Assembly (NCBI GenBank): GCA_036186865.1
Contig: AP025066.1
Span: 15,730,639-15,794,638 of the forward strand
DNA: 64,000 nt
DNA from: Eustoma russellianum
Lineage: Eukaryota; Streptophyta; Magnoliopsida; Gentianales; Gentianaceae
Direction of reading: 5' to 3'
Part shown: piece by piece, positions 1 through 12,410 of the stretch
Layout: every line of letters starts with the position of its first letter
How positions within the stretch are numbered: position 1 is the stretch's first letter
Notes under the pieces: generated by a model
What the model saw: only the letters and a program-made list of their open reading frames with translations
Databases searched by the model: none
What the model was told of the DNA's origin: nothing
Program-made: the position numbers and the translations under genes

Positions 1-129
1 ACCATGAACCAGAAATCCGGTTCAGAAACCAAACCGTTAAAGTTATACAGTTCTAGTTCGGTTTAAAACCCATATTTTTGGTTCGGTATTGGTCGGTTTT
101 ACGGTTCTCAGTTTTTTTGCTCACCCCTA
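1..129. mobile_element. End of a MITE-like DNA element (hAT-type terminus)
   Basis: The stretch is rich in CGGTTC/AACCG-type repeats and ends in TTTGCTCACCCCTA. Its reverse complement begins TAGGGGTGAGCAAA, a terminal inverted repeat often seen in hAT-type miniature elements of plants. The other end lies before the window, so the paired repeat and the 8-bp target duplication cannot be checked. Next to it the L0 LTR resumes in mid-sequence, which fits an insertion into that LTR. Confidence 0.35.
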
Positions 130-205
130 CTTTTTCGGCAACAAATCTCAAATGGAAAGTTCTTCTCCACACTCCATAGATATATACACGGCTGCATATA
201 TACAC

Positions 206-247
<42 letters not shown>
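130..247 (+). mobile_element. L0 LTR fragment, left part
   Basis: The GGCAACAAAT..AATGGAAA stretch matches a point about 320 bases inside the related LTR that starts at 62839, so this is the interior of an LTR of the same superfamily. It continues at 21317 beyond a LINE insertion. Its true start would lie before the window and is cut by the MITE-like element on the left. Confidence 0.6.

Positions 248-250
<3 letters not shown>
197..250. repeat. (TA)n microsatellite, LINE insertion target
   Basis: An almost pure TA/CA dinucleotide tract lies at the left edge of the LINE, and a similar tract follows the LINE's A-rich tail at 21317-21350. The matching LTR at 63210-63235 carries one such tract, so the LINE probably entered it and duplicated it as its target site. 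Confidence 0.7.
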
Positions 251-253
<3 letters not shown>

Positions 254-2040
254 GGCATTCGTTCGTGTGAATTGGGCATTCTTAAAACAATTACTTACCA
301 AAATGGGTTTTCATCAACGGTTTCAGCAGCTTATTTTCAACCATTTGGAAGGTACACATATGTCCATTCTTATTAATGGTAAGCCCTCCGGTTTCTTTCA
401 ACCCACTCGCGGTGTGAAACAAAGCGACCCTCTTTCCCCGCTCTTATTTATCTTAGCATCGGAAGCCTTTACTCGAGGCTTAAATTCGTTGATTACTATT
501 GGTGCACTTAAAGGTTTTTCTCAAGGCAAAACTCGATCGATCATTTCTCATCTCGCTTTTGCAGATGATTTTCTAATCTTTCTTAATGGTTCGGTACATA
601 ATTTGAGACAGTTCCGATCATTCTTGGATGCTTATCAGGCAGCTTCTGGATATCAGGTTAATTTTCACAAGAGTCACTTTATACATTCTTCATATATACT
701 GCCACGCGTGTCTCGACAAATGTCGCACGCATTGAGCATGACTGCAACTTCTCTTCCTCTTAAATATCTTGATGTTAATTTACAAAAGGGATGGATCAGA
801 CCAGACTATTATATGGATTTATTAAATCGAGTGGATAAGCGCCTTCTGGTTGGCAGAATAAGTTTCTTTCGTCGGCAGGTAAGTTAATTTTAATTAAGCA
901 TATTCTTAGTGCTCTTCCACTCCATACACTTGCAGTTATCTCCTTGCCAAGGAGTATTATGCATGTTATTCGTCGCCGCATTTGTCGGTTCTTTTGGGGA
1001 AGTACGGCTGACGGACATCGCCATCACTGGGTAAAGTGGCAAACACTTTTCTCACCAGTTGAAGAGGGCGGCCTTGGACTAGGCCGTCTTGATATTTTGA
1101 CCTCTGCTTATTCGGCTAAGTTATGCTGGTCTTATCAGTAGAAGCACTCGTTGTGGGCTTATTCGGCTAAGTTATGGTGGTCTTATCACCAGAAGCACTC
1201 GCTGTGGGCAGATGTTTTGCAAATAGAATATGGAGTCCGTATGGATTATGTACCACGTTTGACAGATTCTATCTCCTGGAAGCATATTTATGCTGCACAT
1301 TCTACGTGTATTTTGCATGTTGATGGTCATCTAGGTTCTTATGTGTGGCGGTTGACACTACATGGTGAATTTTCTTTGCGTCCTGCATACCATGTTTCAC
1401 GTTCGACTGGGGTGAAGCTTCTATGACATAGTTTTATATGGCACCAATTACAACAGCCAGTCGTCATAGTTTTTCTGTGGAAGTTATATCACGATGCATT
1501 ACCAGTTCAGGATAACCTACATTGGATAATGTTCGACGGCCCCACATGTTGCCCTTTTTGTCGCTCAGCCTCATCATCCGTTGATCATCTGTTTTTACAT
1601 TGTACTCATATCAATCAAATATGGAACACTTATGGTGCTATATTGGGAGGACCGTCACCACATGCTAGTTCGTTGCGGCAGTTTTTACTCGCATGGTGGA
1701 CATCAACTTGCGGCACCACATTCCGTGGATGCTTACGTATTGTGGCACCGTGAATAATTCTTTGTAGTATTTGGCGGACTTACACCTCGCTTGTTTTTGG
1801 AGATGAGCGCTGGACGTTCACCAAGCTGACTAAGCTTATTCGCCGTGACATCTATACCTGGTGTCAAGGTCAAGCCAGCACCAAACATGCTTCATTTGAT
1901 CCTCAATTGATTGCTCTCGCTCTTTCTCCTCCACTTCGCAAACGACGCCAACTGTGGTGCGGTGGCTAGCACCTCCTTCTGGTCACTTCAAATTAAATGT
2001 TGATGCGGCGCTTGGTTCTTTCTCAACCTCGGGTGCCACG
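250..2040 (+). pseudogene. LINE ORF2 remnant: reverse transcriptase, zf-RVT, start of RNase H (part 1 of 3)
   Basis: Non-LTR retrotransposon ORF2, truncated at its 5' end within the reverse transcriptase. The frame opens with KAFVRVNWAFL, followed by a GVKQSDPLSPLLFILA block and the catalytic FADD box near 556-570. A frame change near 886 leads to the thumb-like part (SLPRSIMHVIRRR, VKWQTL, EEGGLGLGRLDI). A zf-RVT zinc-finger region (CCPFC...DHLFLHC) lies at about 1531-1640. The RNase H domain begins near 1993 with LNVDAAL and is cut at 2040 by an LTR element. Several stops and frame changes show it is inactive. Plant LINEs commonly carry this RT, zf-RVT and RNase H order. The rest is at 12175-12410 and 20416-21316. 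Confidence 0.88.
1106..1207 (+). repeat. 51-bp direct tandem duplication inside the LINE
   Basis: Two consecutive 51-base units (1106-1156 and 1157-1207) begin GCTTATTCGGCTAAGTTATG and end CACTCG.TGTGG. They keep frame, repeating 17 codons of the LINE, and differ at a few positions; one copy carries a TAG. This looks like a replication-slippage duplication after insertion. Confidence 0.8.
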
Positions 2041-3580
2041 TGTTGAGAAAAAGAGTTTTAGTGATTTACGAATACATGATTTAAATACAACGTGTTTAAG
2101 AAATGCATGAAAATTTTACTACTTGACACGTTTTTGTGATAAACTTGTCTTATATACTTTATATATAATGTTGTCGTACTAACAAGCCATGAAGCTTTAA
2201 AGCTTACATCAAATGGTAAACATTTGTTGTATTTGAACTATTTTCAGGTGCCAACATTAATGAACTAAACTAGTTTATTAAGTGAAGTACTTAGTTAAAT
2301 GAACTAAGTAGATCATTAAATGGAGATATATTTGGAGAAGGCATGATGACAACAAATTAAAACATGGAAAGTCCCCTCTTCATCTCATTCACACGTTTTT
2401 ATATATATTATATATATATATTCAGATTTTTAATAAAAAGGCATAATACACATATATTCCGACGTACTACCGACACGTTACATATATTACGAACGTACGT
2501 AAATGTCACACCACTATACTCACCTCATATTTATGAGTATATTTAGGTCTTATATCATATGATATAAGTCATGGTGATGACAAAATTATTACGACATGTT
2601 ACAAGGTTGTAAACCAAAAATTGTCGTATAGGCGACTACCGAAACTTCGCCAACGTGTCACGAACTTGCCATATCTAGATGGCGAGCCCATATACTTCAA
2701 AAATGGCCATAAATTTCGTGGTTAACATGGTATACTCAGTCATGAAATCATTCCATGTTGGCACACACAGATTACCCCCAATTAAGGCCAAATTGTGGAG
2801 ATTCCAAATTTAATTTTTTTGTCAAATGGGGTGCCACTTTAATCAGTCATTAGAGCTGAATATTCAATTTATTTTATGTATATTATGTGTGACATAATAT
2901 ATATAACATGTGCAAAAAGTTTGAATTTAATCGGAAAAAAATCGCGTAATCGACAAAAGTCGAAAAATCGGTTCTCAACGAACACAACACATGGAACGTT
3001 TTTGGCATGACATGTAACATGTATCTAGACACTTCTTACATATTCAAGACATATTAAAGTGTACTAGAATATTCAAATTAGGGCTGATTAGGAATATACC
3101 ATATGTGTATAATTATTGTGCACTATTTTACAAAGTTTACAAAAATGAAATTCAGCACATGTTGGAGACCATATCACATGCCTACTGCAGCTTGGTGGAG
3201 CTTATGTGGAGCTTAGTTGGCATCTCAATTGGTGGAGAATAAGCCACACAAGGTTAGTGACATAAAGGAGAGAGCTACACAAGGTAACATTTCAAAACTT
3301 TGAGAATACAACACATGCTGAAAATTCAGCATGTGACAATCTAGAGCTGGCCGGATTTCCGAGTCTTGAATGGTGACAAATTTGCTTCCTAGTTTGTAGG
3401 GATTAATTGTTGATTCTTTGGCAATGTTTTAAACCTTATTTGTCACATGTTTTAGATGTTAATATCATATTTTTAAAGCTCCTAAATGGTGACAAGGTTG
3501 GACCAATCATGAAGTGCCAAGTAAGCAAAGCCAAGACACTCATCCAATCAAGTTGTGCCAAGTAAGCAAGATGGTGTCAC

Positions 3581-6404
3581 TGTTAGTAAATCAACCGAGA
3601 TCACTGCAAAAACGCGTAGCGGAAAACAAAACTTGATCTCTGATTTCCTACCAAGGATCCATGTTGTTCGTTTAATTCGACAAAAGAAATCAAAAATACA
3701 TCCGTAGATTCGAAATCTGCAGATGGAAAAGGTGCGAAAATACGATCACCCTCTGTCGGTATCCACACGAACGCTTCCGCCCGGAGTGCTAGCTCTTCAA
3801 ACGGCGCGGCTGAAGAATTCGGTTTTCACAAAAATGATTCTTGCCCTTTCGTTTTCTACTGGTTGTGTGGTGTACGAGATACACCATGCTGTTAGGAAAT
3901 CGACCGAGATCACTGCAAAACGCGCAGCAGAAAACAAAAACTTGATCTCCGATTTCCTACCAAGGATCCATGTTGTTCGTTTAATTCGATGAAAGAAACT
4001 CAAAAACTACCTTTGTAGATCCGAATTACGCAGATGAAGTAGGTGCAAAAATACGATCACCCTCTGTCGGTATCCACACGAACGCTTCCGTCCGGAGTGC
4101 TAGCTCTTCAAACGGCGCGGCTGAAGAACTCGGTTTTTCACAAAAACGGCTCTAGGGTTTCTTTGATGACTCCGTGTATTTTTCGTGTGTCTAGTGTATA
4201 CGAGATACACAAGTATATATACACATACGTAGACATCAAAATCCGAGTCCTAATCGGATTAGTTGATGCCAATCAAAATCCATATCAGATACGGATTCTA
4301 TCAGGATATTCAAAATCCATATCAGATATGGATTCTCTCGTTATTATCCATATCCAATATTAATATTATTAATATTAAAAACGATAATAATAATAATAAT
4401 TAATATCCAATATTAATATTATTAATATTATTAATCTCAGCCTTACGCATTCTTGTGTGTGACCCGATAGGCCCATATTAATTGGCAGTTGATTAAATCT
4501 CTATTAGACCAACAAGTCGTAATTGGCCTCTAGCAAGGCATTACAACTACCCAATTAATACGAGTAAAGTCCAACTAGCCTAATAATAGTACATGCATTA
4601 ATCCCTTTGTCACACGATATCTAGTTTGAACATAAGTCATGGTCAGCGTCATACTTATATTGTTCAAACATATGATTACTCGATCTCTAAGTAGACTGAT
4701 AAAACAAATGATATTGATCACACTATCAATTCATTTGAGCACGGCCATGCATTTCACAGTCTCACTAATCGAGGGGCCCAAAGATATCTCTCTCAAAAGA
4801 GAAGGACAAATTCTATCTTGATTGTTCAATATCCTCTACATAATTTCTATCACATTCAATCATGACCTTTGTTATTATCCAGTTACGGATAACGTTTGAT
4901 CATGTCAAAATATAATAGTCCTTATGTTGGAAACTATGACAATCTCAAGTCAAAGAATTAAAACATGACTATCATGAGATTTACTTATGACGCTAATCCA
5001 TGTAGCAATCTCATGATGGGTCTATCCAATACACTGTTCTCTAACAAGTATCTATGAGATTGATTCGTATCACCATACACATAATCATCTCATGATTATC
5101 AAATCAATACTCATACTGATTATAAATTATTTTATCTCCATAACAATAATGAATCAGGGACATATATCAAAATTGTGTAACATACTAACCAACAATAATG
5201 ATAATAAAACCTCTTTTATTAATAATAAATGCATAACATAAATATCCAAATCATGGCCTAGGGCACATACACTAACACATGCTCCGTACATATATATAGA
5301 TATCAAAATCCGATTCCTGATTGGATTTGTTAACGCTATCAAAATCCGTACCAGATACGGATTCTGTTAGGATTAGATAAAACCAATCAAAATCCATATC
5401 AAATATGGATTCTCTGTTATTATCCGATGATATAAATATATACATAAAAAAACGAAATTAATAATAATAATAATTAATATCCAATATTAATATTATTAAT
5501 ATTAAAAACGATAATAATAATAATAATTAATATCCAATATTAATATTATTAATATTATTAATCTCAGCCATACGCATTCTTGTGTGTGACCCGATAGGCC
5601 CATATTAATTGGCAGTTGATTAAATCGCTATTAAACCAACAAGTCGTAATTGGCCTCTAGCAAGGCATTACGACTATCCAATTAATACGAGTAAAGTCCA
5701 ACTAGCCTAATAATAGTACATGCATTAATCCCTTTGTCACACGATATCTAGTTTGAACATAAGTCATGGTCAGCGTCATACTTATATTGTTCAAACATAT
5801 GATTACTCGATCTCTAAGTAGACTGATAAAACAAATGATATTGATCACACTATCAAATCATTTGAGCACGGCCATGCATTTCACAGTCTCACTAATCGAG
5901 GGGCCCAAAGATATCACTCTCAAAAGAGAGGGACAAATTCTATCTTGATTGTTCAATATCCTCTACATAATTTCTATCACATTCAATCATGACCTTTATT
6001 ATTATCCAGTTACGAATAACGTTTGATCATGTCAAAATATAATAGTCCTTATGTTGGAAACTATGACAATCTCAAGTCAAAGGATTAAAACATGACTATC
6101 ATGAGATTTACTTATGACGCTAATCCATGTAGTAATCTCATGATGGGTCTATCCAATACACTGTTCTCTAACAAGTATCTATGAGATTGATTCGTATCAC
6201 CATACATATAATCATCTTATGATTATCAAATCAATACTCATACTGATTATAAATTATTTTATCTCTATAACAATAATGAATCAGGGACATATATCAAAAT
6301 TGTGTAACATACTAACCAACAATAATGATAATAAAACCTCTTTTATTAATAATAAATGCATAACATAAATATCCAAATCATGGCCTAGGGCACATACACT
6401 AACA
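3581..6404 (+). mobile_element. Solo LTR (TGTTAG..CTAACA family), outer copy
   Basis: Flanked by perfect 5-bp duplications GTCAC (3576-3580 and 6405-6409). The second copy of the host LTR near 11025 lacks the insert, confirming an insertion. It begins TGTTAGTAAATCAACCGAG and ends CACATACACTAACA. It is itself split by a second LTR of the same family at 3890-5277; without that, and with one copy of the inner duplication, about 1.43 kb remains. No coding region, primer site or polypurine tract follows, so it is a solo LTR. Confidence 0.85.
3890..5277 (+). mobile_element. Solo LTR nested in a solo LTR of the same family
   Basis: Starts TGTTAGGAAATCGACCGAG and ends ..ACACTAACA, and is 1388 bases long. 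Perfect 5-bp duplications CATGC flank it (3885-3889 and 5278-5282). The outer LTR resumes (TCCGTACATA..) at the equivalent internal point. It is very similar to the outer copy, including the AATAAT-rich tract and the GGCCTAGGGCACATACAC end. Apparent short ORFs in it are repeat sequence. Confidence 0.87.
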
Positions 6405-7127
6405 GTCACATCTAGACAAGGCAATCTTCCAAGGACATAAAAGAGAATTCTCAAGGTGAAGAAAAACCCTAGGGGGCGGCCACTTTTGAATAAAAAGAAG
6501 AGAAGAGAGCAAACCAAGACAAGACAACTCTCATAATTTCTAAAGTGCAAAAAGACTCTCTACTCTCTTCTTCTACATTTCTTTCTTCTTCTTCTTCTCT
6601 CAAGCCTATTGTTCTTATATTCATTATATTGAATAGGCTTTGATTAAACCACCATACACGTTTTAAATTGTAAAAGGTTGATCAAGGTGTGATCAAACAT
6701 TCATCTGTTCGGTGGTGGTGTTCGTGATTGGTGTGATTGCTTGTAACGTTTGTTTAAGGGTGGAGTTGGTGTGTAACTCCAGCAAACCTTGTGGTAAGGT
6801 GTTATTCTGTGTTTAGTTAAATGAACTAGGTAGTTCATTAAATGAAGATATATTTGGAGAAGGCATGATGGCAACAAATTAAAACATGGAAAGTCCCCTC
6901 TTCATCTCATTCACACGTTTATATATATATATATTATATATATATTCAGATTTTTTTATAAAAAGGCATAATGCACATATATTCCGACGTACTACCGACA
7001 CGTTACATATATTACGAACGTACGTAAATGTCACACCACTATACTCACCTCATATTTATGAGTACATTCAGGTCTTATATCATATGATATAAGTCATGGT
7101 GATGACAAAATTATTACGACACGTTAC

Positions 7128-10060
7128 TGTAGGATCTGCAAGGCACCACTAGAGGGGGAGGGGTTGAATAGATGGTGCGGAAAGTGTGGTTTTTAAAATT
7201 TCTTTAAACTTGAACAATTCAAGTTCTGAAAAAAGATTCTGTTTTCAGGACCAGTTGTAAAACGTTTTTAAAACTAGGTTAGAGGTCTCCAAAAATTATG
7301 AAATTTTGAGCGAACTTATCTTCAGATATTATGAGGGTCCTCTAAAAATTTCAAATTAAAATTCAACCTTTAACCCCTTCAAAAACCGTTGGTACTCAGA
7401 TTGTGCAAATCTGCCAGAAACGGTAGATGGTTTTGAAAAATTAATTCCTATTTGTGTGAACGTCCAAATGCTCTGAAAATTTAACCACTAACTCCTTATA
7501 TACTATATTTAATTGGGTTGAAACAGTTTTGCAAAATTCGTTTGGGAAGTAGGTCAACGACAATCAAAGTCTCAACCTTTGCAAGTCTGAAAATCAGACT
7601 GCACTAGTCTCAGATCTTTTGATGTTCGATTGACTTATACTTATCCAAAAGGGTTGAAACTTGTGCCAAATTAACCCTAGAACGTGTGGGTATATTTCTG
7701 GGAATTTTTGTGATTTTTGAAAATCGTTTACTATTTTTTACGGATGCGAACAAGAAGGGTAAACAGTGCAGTAACTGAAAAGTAAATGCAGAAAGTAAAT
7801 GGCACCAAGAATTTTATACTGGTTCGGTTATAAACAACCTACTCCAGTCTTCAAGGAACACCTTCCTTGGTTCACACTAATCACACACACGCAGTACACC
7901 TTACCGCAGGGTTGATAGAGTTACACCTTAACTCCAACCCTTTACACACCTTGTATGACAAGTACAATTTGCACGAACACCACCACCTCGCAAGAATGAA
8001 GATTGATCACACCTTGATCATTCTTTTACAAAGATATGGAATATGTGGTGGTCTAATACAAGCCTATTCAAGATTGAAAGATATGAATACAATAGGCTTT
8101 CAAGAAGAAAGAAAGAAAGAGAATGTAGAAGAAGAAGGCTAGAACACTTTTGATCTTTGAACTTGCAACTCTTGTTCTTGTTCTTGTTTTGTTCTTCTTC
8201 CTTCCTTTTATCACATTATGGCCGACCCCTTGTTGCTCTCCCCCTCTTGAAAATTGTCTTCTAAGTCCTTGGGAGAATGTGTAGCATCATTGTGACATGA
8301 TCTTGCTTACTTGGCACCTTCTTATTGGATGATCATTTAACCTTTGCTTACTTGGCACTTTATGATTGGTTGAATGTTGTCATCATTTGATGACTAGGAA
8401 AATCTGAGAATTCCACTAAAAACGTGTGCCAAAATCATCACAAAATAGTTACCATAACATCCAAGATTATTACATAAATTAAGCAAGATAATTTTCTCAC
8501 AAACATGTTAAGAAAATCGGCCACACTTAGTCTTGCACATGCTGAAATTTCAGCATGTGTAACATCCACCTCTTATTCAAAATCTTGCCTATTTTGTATT
8601 GATTTAATCCAAGTGTTAAGAATATCACTTTCTTTATTCCAAGAAATATTTAAAACACTTCTAAATTGTCTTCTAATTAATCACATGTTTCAAGACACAA
8701 AATATAGGCTCATTAAGTACAAAAAAATCGCCCATAATNNNNNNNNNNAAAAAATCGCCCATAATGCTACACACATGCTGAATTTTCAGCATGTGTCATA
8801 TATGTGACATAGTTTGAATTGTTACCTTGTATATCTCCTTCCTTTATATCATCAACATTGCATGCTTTATTCTTGACCAATCAAGAAGCCAACAAGGCTC
8901 CACATATGCTCCATTTTAGCTGGAATAGGCGTGTACACACATATATGCATGTGCTGAATTTTATTTTTGCAAACTTTGTAAAATAGTGCACATTTAATAA
9001 TACACACATGTAATATTCCAATCAGCCCTTAATTTAATGTAAAACGTGTCTAGATACATGTCACATGATGTACAAGAAAAACGTTCCATGTTATGTGCGT
9101 AGAAAACCGAATTTTTGATATTTATCGATTACCCGATTTTTCTCTAATTTAAATTCCAACTTTTGCACATGTTATATATATTATGTTATACATAATATAT
9201 ATAATATATACTTTAAATCTCAGCACTTGGCTGGTTTAAAGTGGTACCATTAACATGTGACAAAAATTAAACTTGGAATCTTCACATTTTGGCCTTAATG
9301 TGGAGTAATTTGTGTGTGCCAACATGAAAAGTATTTTTGGCTGATTATTATGTCATGTGCACGAAATTTACATCATATTTTGATGTATATGGGCTGGCCA
9401 TTTATTTATGGCAAGTACGTGACACGTTGGCGAAGTTTCGGTATTCGCCCGATACGACAAATTTCGGTTTAGAACCTTTTATCGTGTCGTATTTAATTTG
9501 TCATCACCATATCTTATATCATATGATATAAGACCTGAATATACTCATAAATATGAGTTAAGTATAGTGGTGTGACGTTAACGTACGTACGTAAAATATA
9601 TAACGTGTCGGTAGTACGTTGGAATACATGTGTATGTGCCTTTTAAAAAAAATCTGAAAATAGGTGTAATATATATGTATAATGCGTGTGTAATTAAGAT
9701 GGGGAGGAGGAGAAAACTTTCCTTCCTTAGATTTGTTGCCTTTGTGCATTTTCCAAATGTGGCTTCCTTTAATGAACTACTTAGTTTATTAAACTAAGTA
9801 CTTCACTTAATGAACTAGTTTAGTTCATTAATGGTGGCACCTGAAAATAGTATAAACACAACAAATGTTTGCCATATGATATAAGCTTTAACGCTTCATG
9901 GCTCGTTAGTCCAGCAACATTATATATAAGCTAAAGAAGGCAAGTACTGAGCAATATCATGCACACGTTTGTTTATATCATGCACGTTTTATCTTATGCT
10001 CATTTTTGTGCACATTTAAATCATGTATTTGAAAATCACTCAAACCCCTTTTTCTCTACA
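7128..10060 (-). mobile_element. Antisense solo LTR (TGTAGAG family)
   Basis: Reads TGTAGGATCTGC.. on the + strand and ends ..TTTTTCTCTACA, the reverse complement of the LTR of the gag-only element at 12411-20415. Perfect 5-bp duplications GTTAC flank it (7123-7127 and 10061-10065). The uninterrupted target is visible at 2600, in the other copy of the host LTR. It contains a 10-N assembly gap at 8739-8748. No interior is present. Confidence 0.87.
8739..8748. other. Assembly gap (10 N)
   Basis: Ten Ns are flanked on both sides by the same 17 bases (AAAAAATCGCCCATAAT at 8722-8738 and 8749-8765). The contig ends probably overlap and should have been merged. Confidence 0.9.
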
Positions 10061-12174
10061 GTTACAAGGTTGTAAACCAAAAATTGTCGTATCGGTGACT
10101 ACCGAAACTTCGCCAACGTGTCACGAACTTGCCATATATAGATGACGAGCCCATATACTTTAAAAATGGCCACAAATTTTGTGGTTAACATGGTATACTC
10201 AGTCATGAAATCATTCCATGTTGGCACACACAGATTACCCCCAATTAAGGCCAAATTGTGGAGATTCCAAATTCAATTTTTTTTTGTCACATGGGGTGCC
10301 ACTTTAATCAGCCATTCGAGCTGAATATTCAATTTATTTTATGTATATTTTGTGTGACATAATATATATAACATGTGCAAAAAGTTTGAATTTAATCGGA
10401 GAAAAATCGCGTAATCGACAAAAGTCGAAAATTCGGTTTTCAACGAACACAACACATGGAACGTTTTTGGTATGACATGTAACATGTATCTAGACACTTT
10501 TTACATATTCAAGACATATTAAAGTGTACTAGAATATTCAAATTAGGGCTGATTAGAAATATACCATATGTGTATAATTATTGCACTATTTTACAAAGTT
10601 TACAAAAATGAAATTCAGCACATGTTGTAGACTATATCACACGCCTACTGCAGCTTGGTGGAGCTTATGTGGAGCTTAGTTGCATCTCAATTGGTGGAGA
10701 ATAAGCCACACAAGGTTAGTGACATAAAGGAGAGAGCTACACAAGGTAACATTTCAAAAATTTGAGAATACAACACATGCTGAAAATTCAGCATGTGACA
10801 ATCTAGAGCTGGCCGAATTTCCGAGTCTTGAATGGTGACAAATTTGCTTCCCAGTTGTTGATTATTTGGCAATGTTTTCAACCTTATTTGTCACATGTTT
10901 TAGATGTTAATATCAGATTTTTAAAGCTAATGAATGGTGACAAGGTTGGACCAATCATGAAGTGCCAAGTAAGCAAAGCCAAGACACTCATCCAATCAAG
11001 TTGTGCCAAGTAAGCAAGATGGTGTCACATCTAGACAAGGCAATCTTACAAGGACATAAAAGAAAATTCTCAAGATGAAGAAAAAACCCTAGGGGGCAGA
11101 CACTTTTGAATAAAAAGAAGAGAAGAGAGCAAACAAAGACAAGACAACTCTTATAATTTCTAAAGTGCAAAAAGACTCTCTACTCTCTTCTTCTACATTT
11201 CGTTCTTCTTCTTCTTCTCCTCTCAAGCCTATTGTTCTTATATTCATTATATTGAATAGGCTTTGATTAGACCACCATACACGTTTTAAATTGTAAAAGG
11301 TTGATCAAGGTGTGATCAAACCTTCATCCGTTCGGTGGTGGTGTTCGTGATTGGTGTGATTGCTTGTAACGTTTGTTTAAGGGTGGAGTTGGTGTGTAAC
11401 TCCAGCAACCCTTGTGGTAAGGTGTTATTTTGTGTTTAGTGATAACCGAGGAAGGTGTCCTCGAAGACTAGAGTAGGTTGTTTTAACCGAACCAGTATAA
11501 AATTCTTGGTGTCATTACATTCAGCACTTTACTTTCAGTTTTTCAGTTTCTGCGTTGATTTCGTTGCAATCTTAAAAATAGTAAACGACTTTGAAAAATT
11601 ACAAAAATTTGTAGAAATATAATCACACCTCTTAAGTTTCATTTGGCGCAAGTTTCAACCCATTTGGACAAGTATAAGTCAATCAAACGTTAATAGTTCT
11701 GAGACTAGTGCAATCTGATTTTTAGACTTGCAAAGGTTGAGAACATCAACGTATTTGACATACTTCCCAAAGAAATTTTTCAAAACTGTTTCAACCCATT
11801 AAAATAAATATCTTAAGGGGTTTGTCACTAAATTTTTAGACCATTTGGAGTACAAATTAATCGGAATAAATTTTTCTAATCGGAGAATTGTTTCTGGCAG
11901 ATTCGCGCAATCTGACCACAAACGTATTTTCAAAGGGTTAGAGGTTGACTTTTAATCTGAAATTTTTGAGATACTCAGAACACTGAGAGTAGAATCTCAC
12001 CGAATTTCAGAATTTTTGAAGGTCTGGAACCTGGTCTTTCAAGCATTTCAATTCAGGATCTGAAAACAGAAACTATTTTCAGAAGTTAGGTTTTTAGTCC
12101 AAAATAATTTAAAAACCAAAATTTCTGCACCTACTATTCAACCCCCCTTCTAGTGGTGCTATATAGGTCCTACA

Positions 12175-12410
12175 GCGCGGTGATCCAAGATTCAAACAAC
12201 CAATTCTGTAGCACTATTATTTTTTATCTCCCGGTCTCTTCCCCATTTCAGGCAAAATTGCAGGCTGCCACTTTGGCGCTAATTTATTTCGCCTAGTGTT
12301 AAATCAATATTGATTTGGAGGTGGATTCACTTGGGGTTGTTGACTACACACGCACTCATGAGGCATCGATGACGTGTACTTTTCTCCATCTGTGCAATGG
12401 TACTACTGCA
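12175..12410 (+). pseudogene. LINE RNase H domain (part 2 of 3)
   Basis: Middle of the LINE RNase H domain, between two LTR elements. Translation continues from part 1 after one target-site copy is removed: VIQDSNNQFC near 12180, then FQAKLQAATLAL, a stop, and LEVDSLGVVDY near 12311. The LEVDS block is the usual third acidic position of RNase H in plant LINEs. At 12410 the gag-only element begins. Confidence 0.85.

Larger units (their letters stand above)
2041..12174 (+). mobile_element. Internally deleted LTR element inside the LINE (net LTR-LTR fusion)
   Basis: Begins TGTTGAGAAAAAGAG and ends ..GGTCCTACA, the ends of the local LTR superfamily. Apart from three later insertions it is two overlapping LTR pieces: 2041-6817 runs from the LTR start to GTGTTATTCTGTGTTTAG, then 6818-12174 restarts about 250 bases into the LTR and runs to its end. 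No internal domain remains. Flanking 5-mers are CCACG and GCGCG, an imperfect duplication. However, removing the element plus five bases rejoins the LINE RNase H frame (..STSGAT / VIQDSN..), so the boundary is firm. It is best read as a full element that lost the end of its 5' LTR, the interior and the start of its 3' LTR. Confidence 0.75.

Noticed and set aside
53..301. Overlapping ORFs rich in Tyr/Ile at the window start
   Set aside because: They are translations of the TA microsatellite and LTR sequence; no start context or domain.
2364..7092. Short ORFs repeated at 2364-2546 and 6886-7092, and at 4639-4821 and 5766-5948
   Set aside because: Their similarity is explained by duplicated LTR DNA; they contain no domain and share the repeats' breaks.
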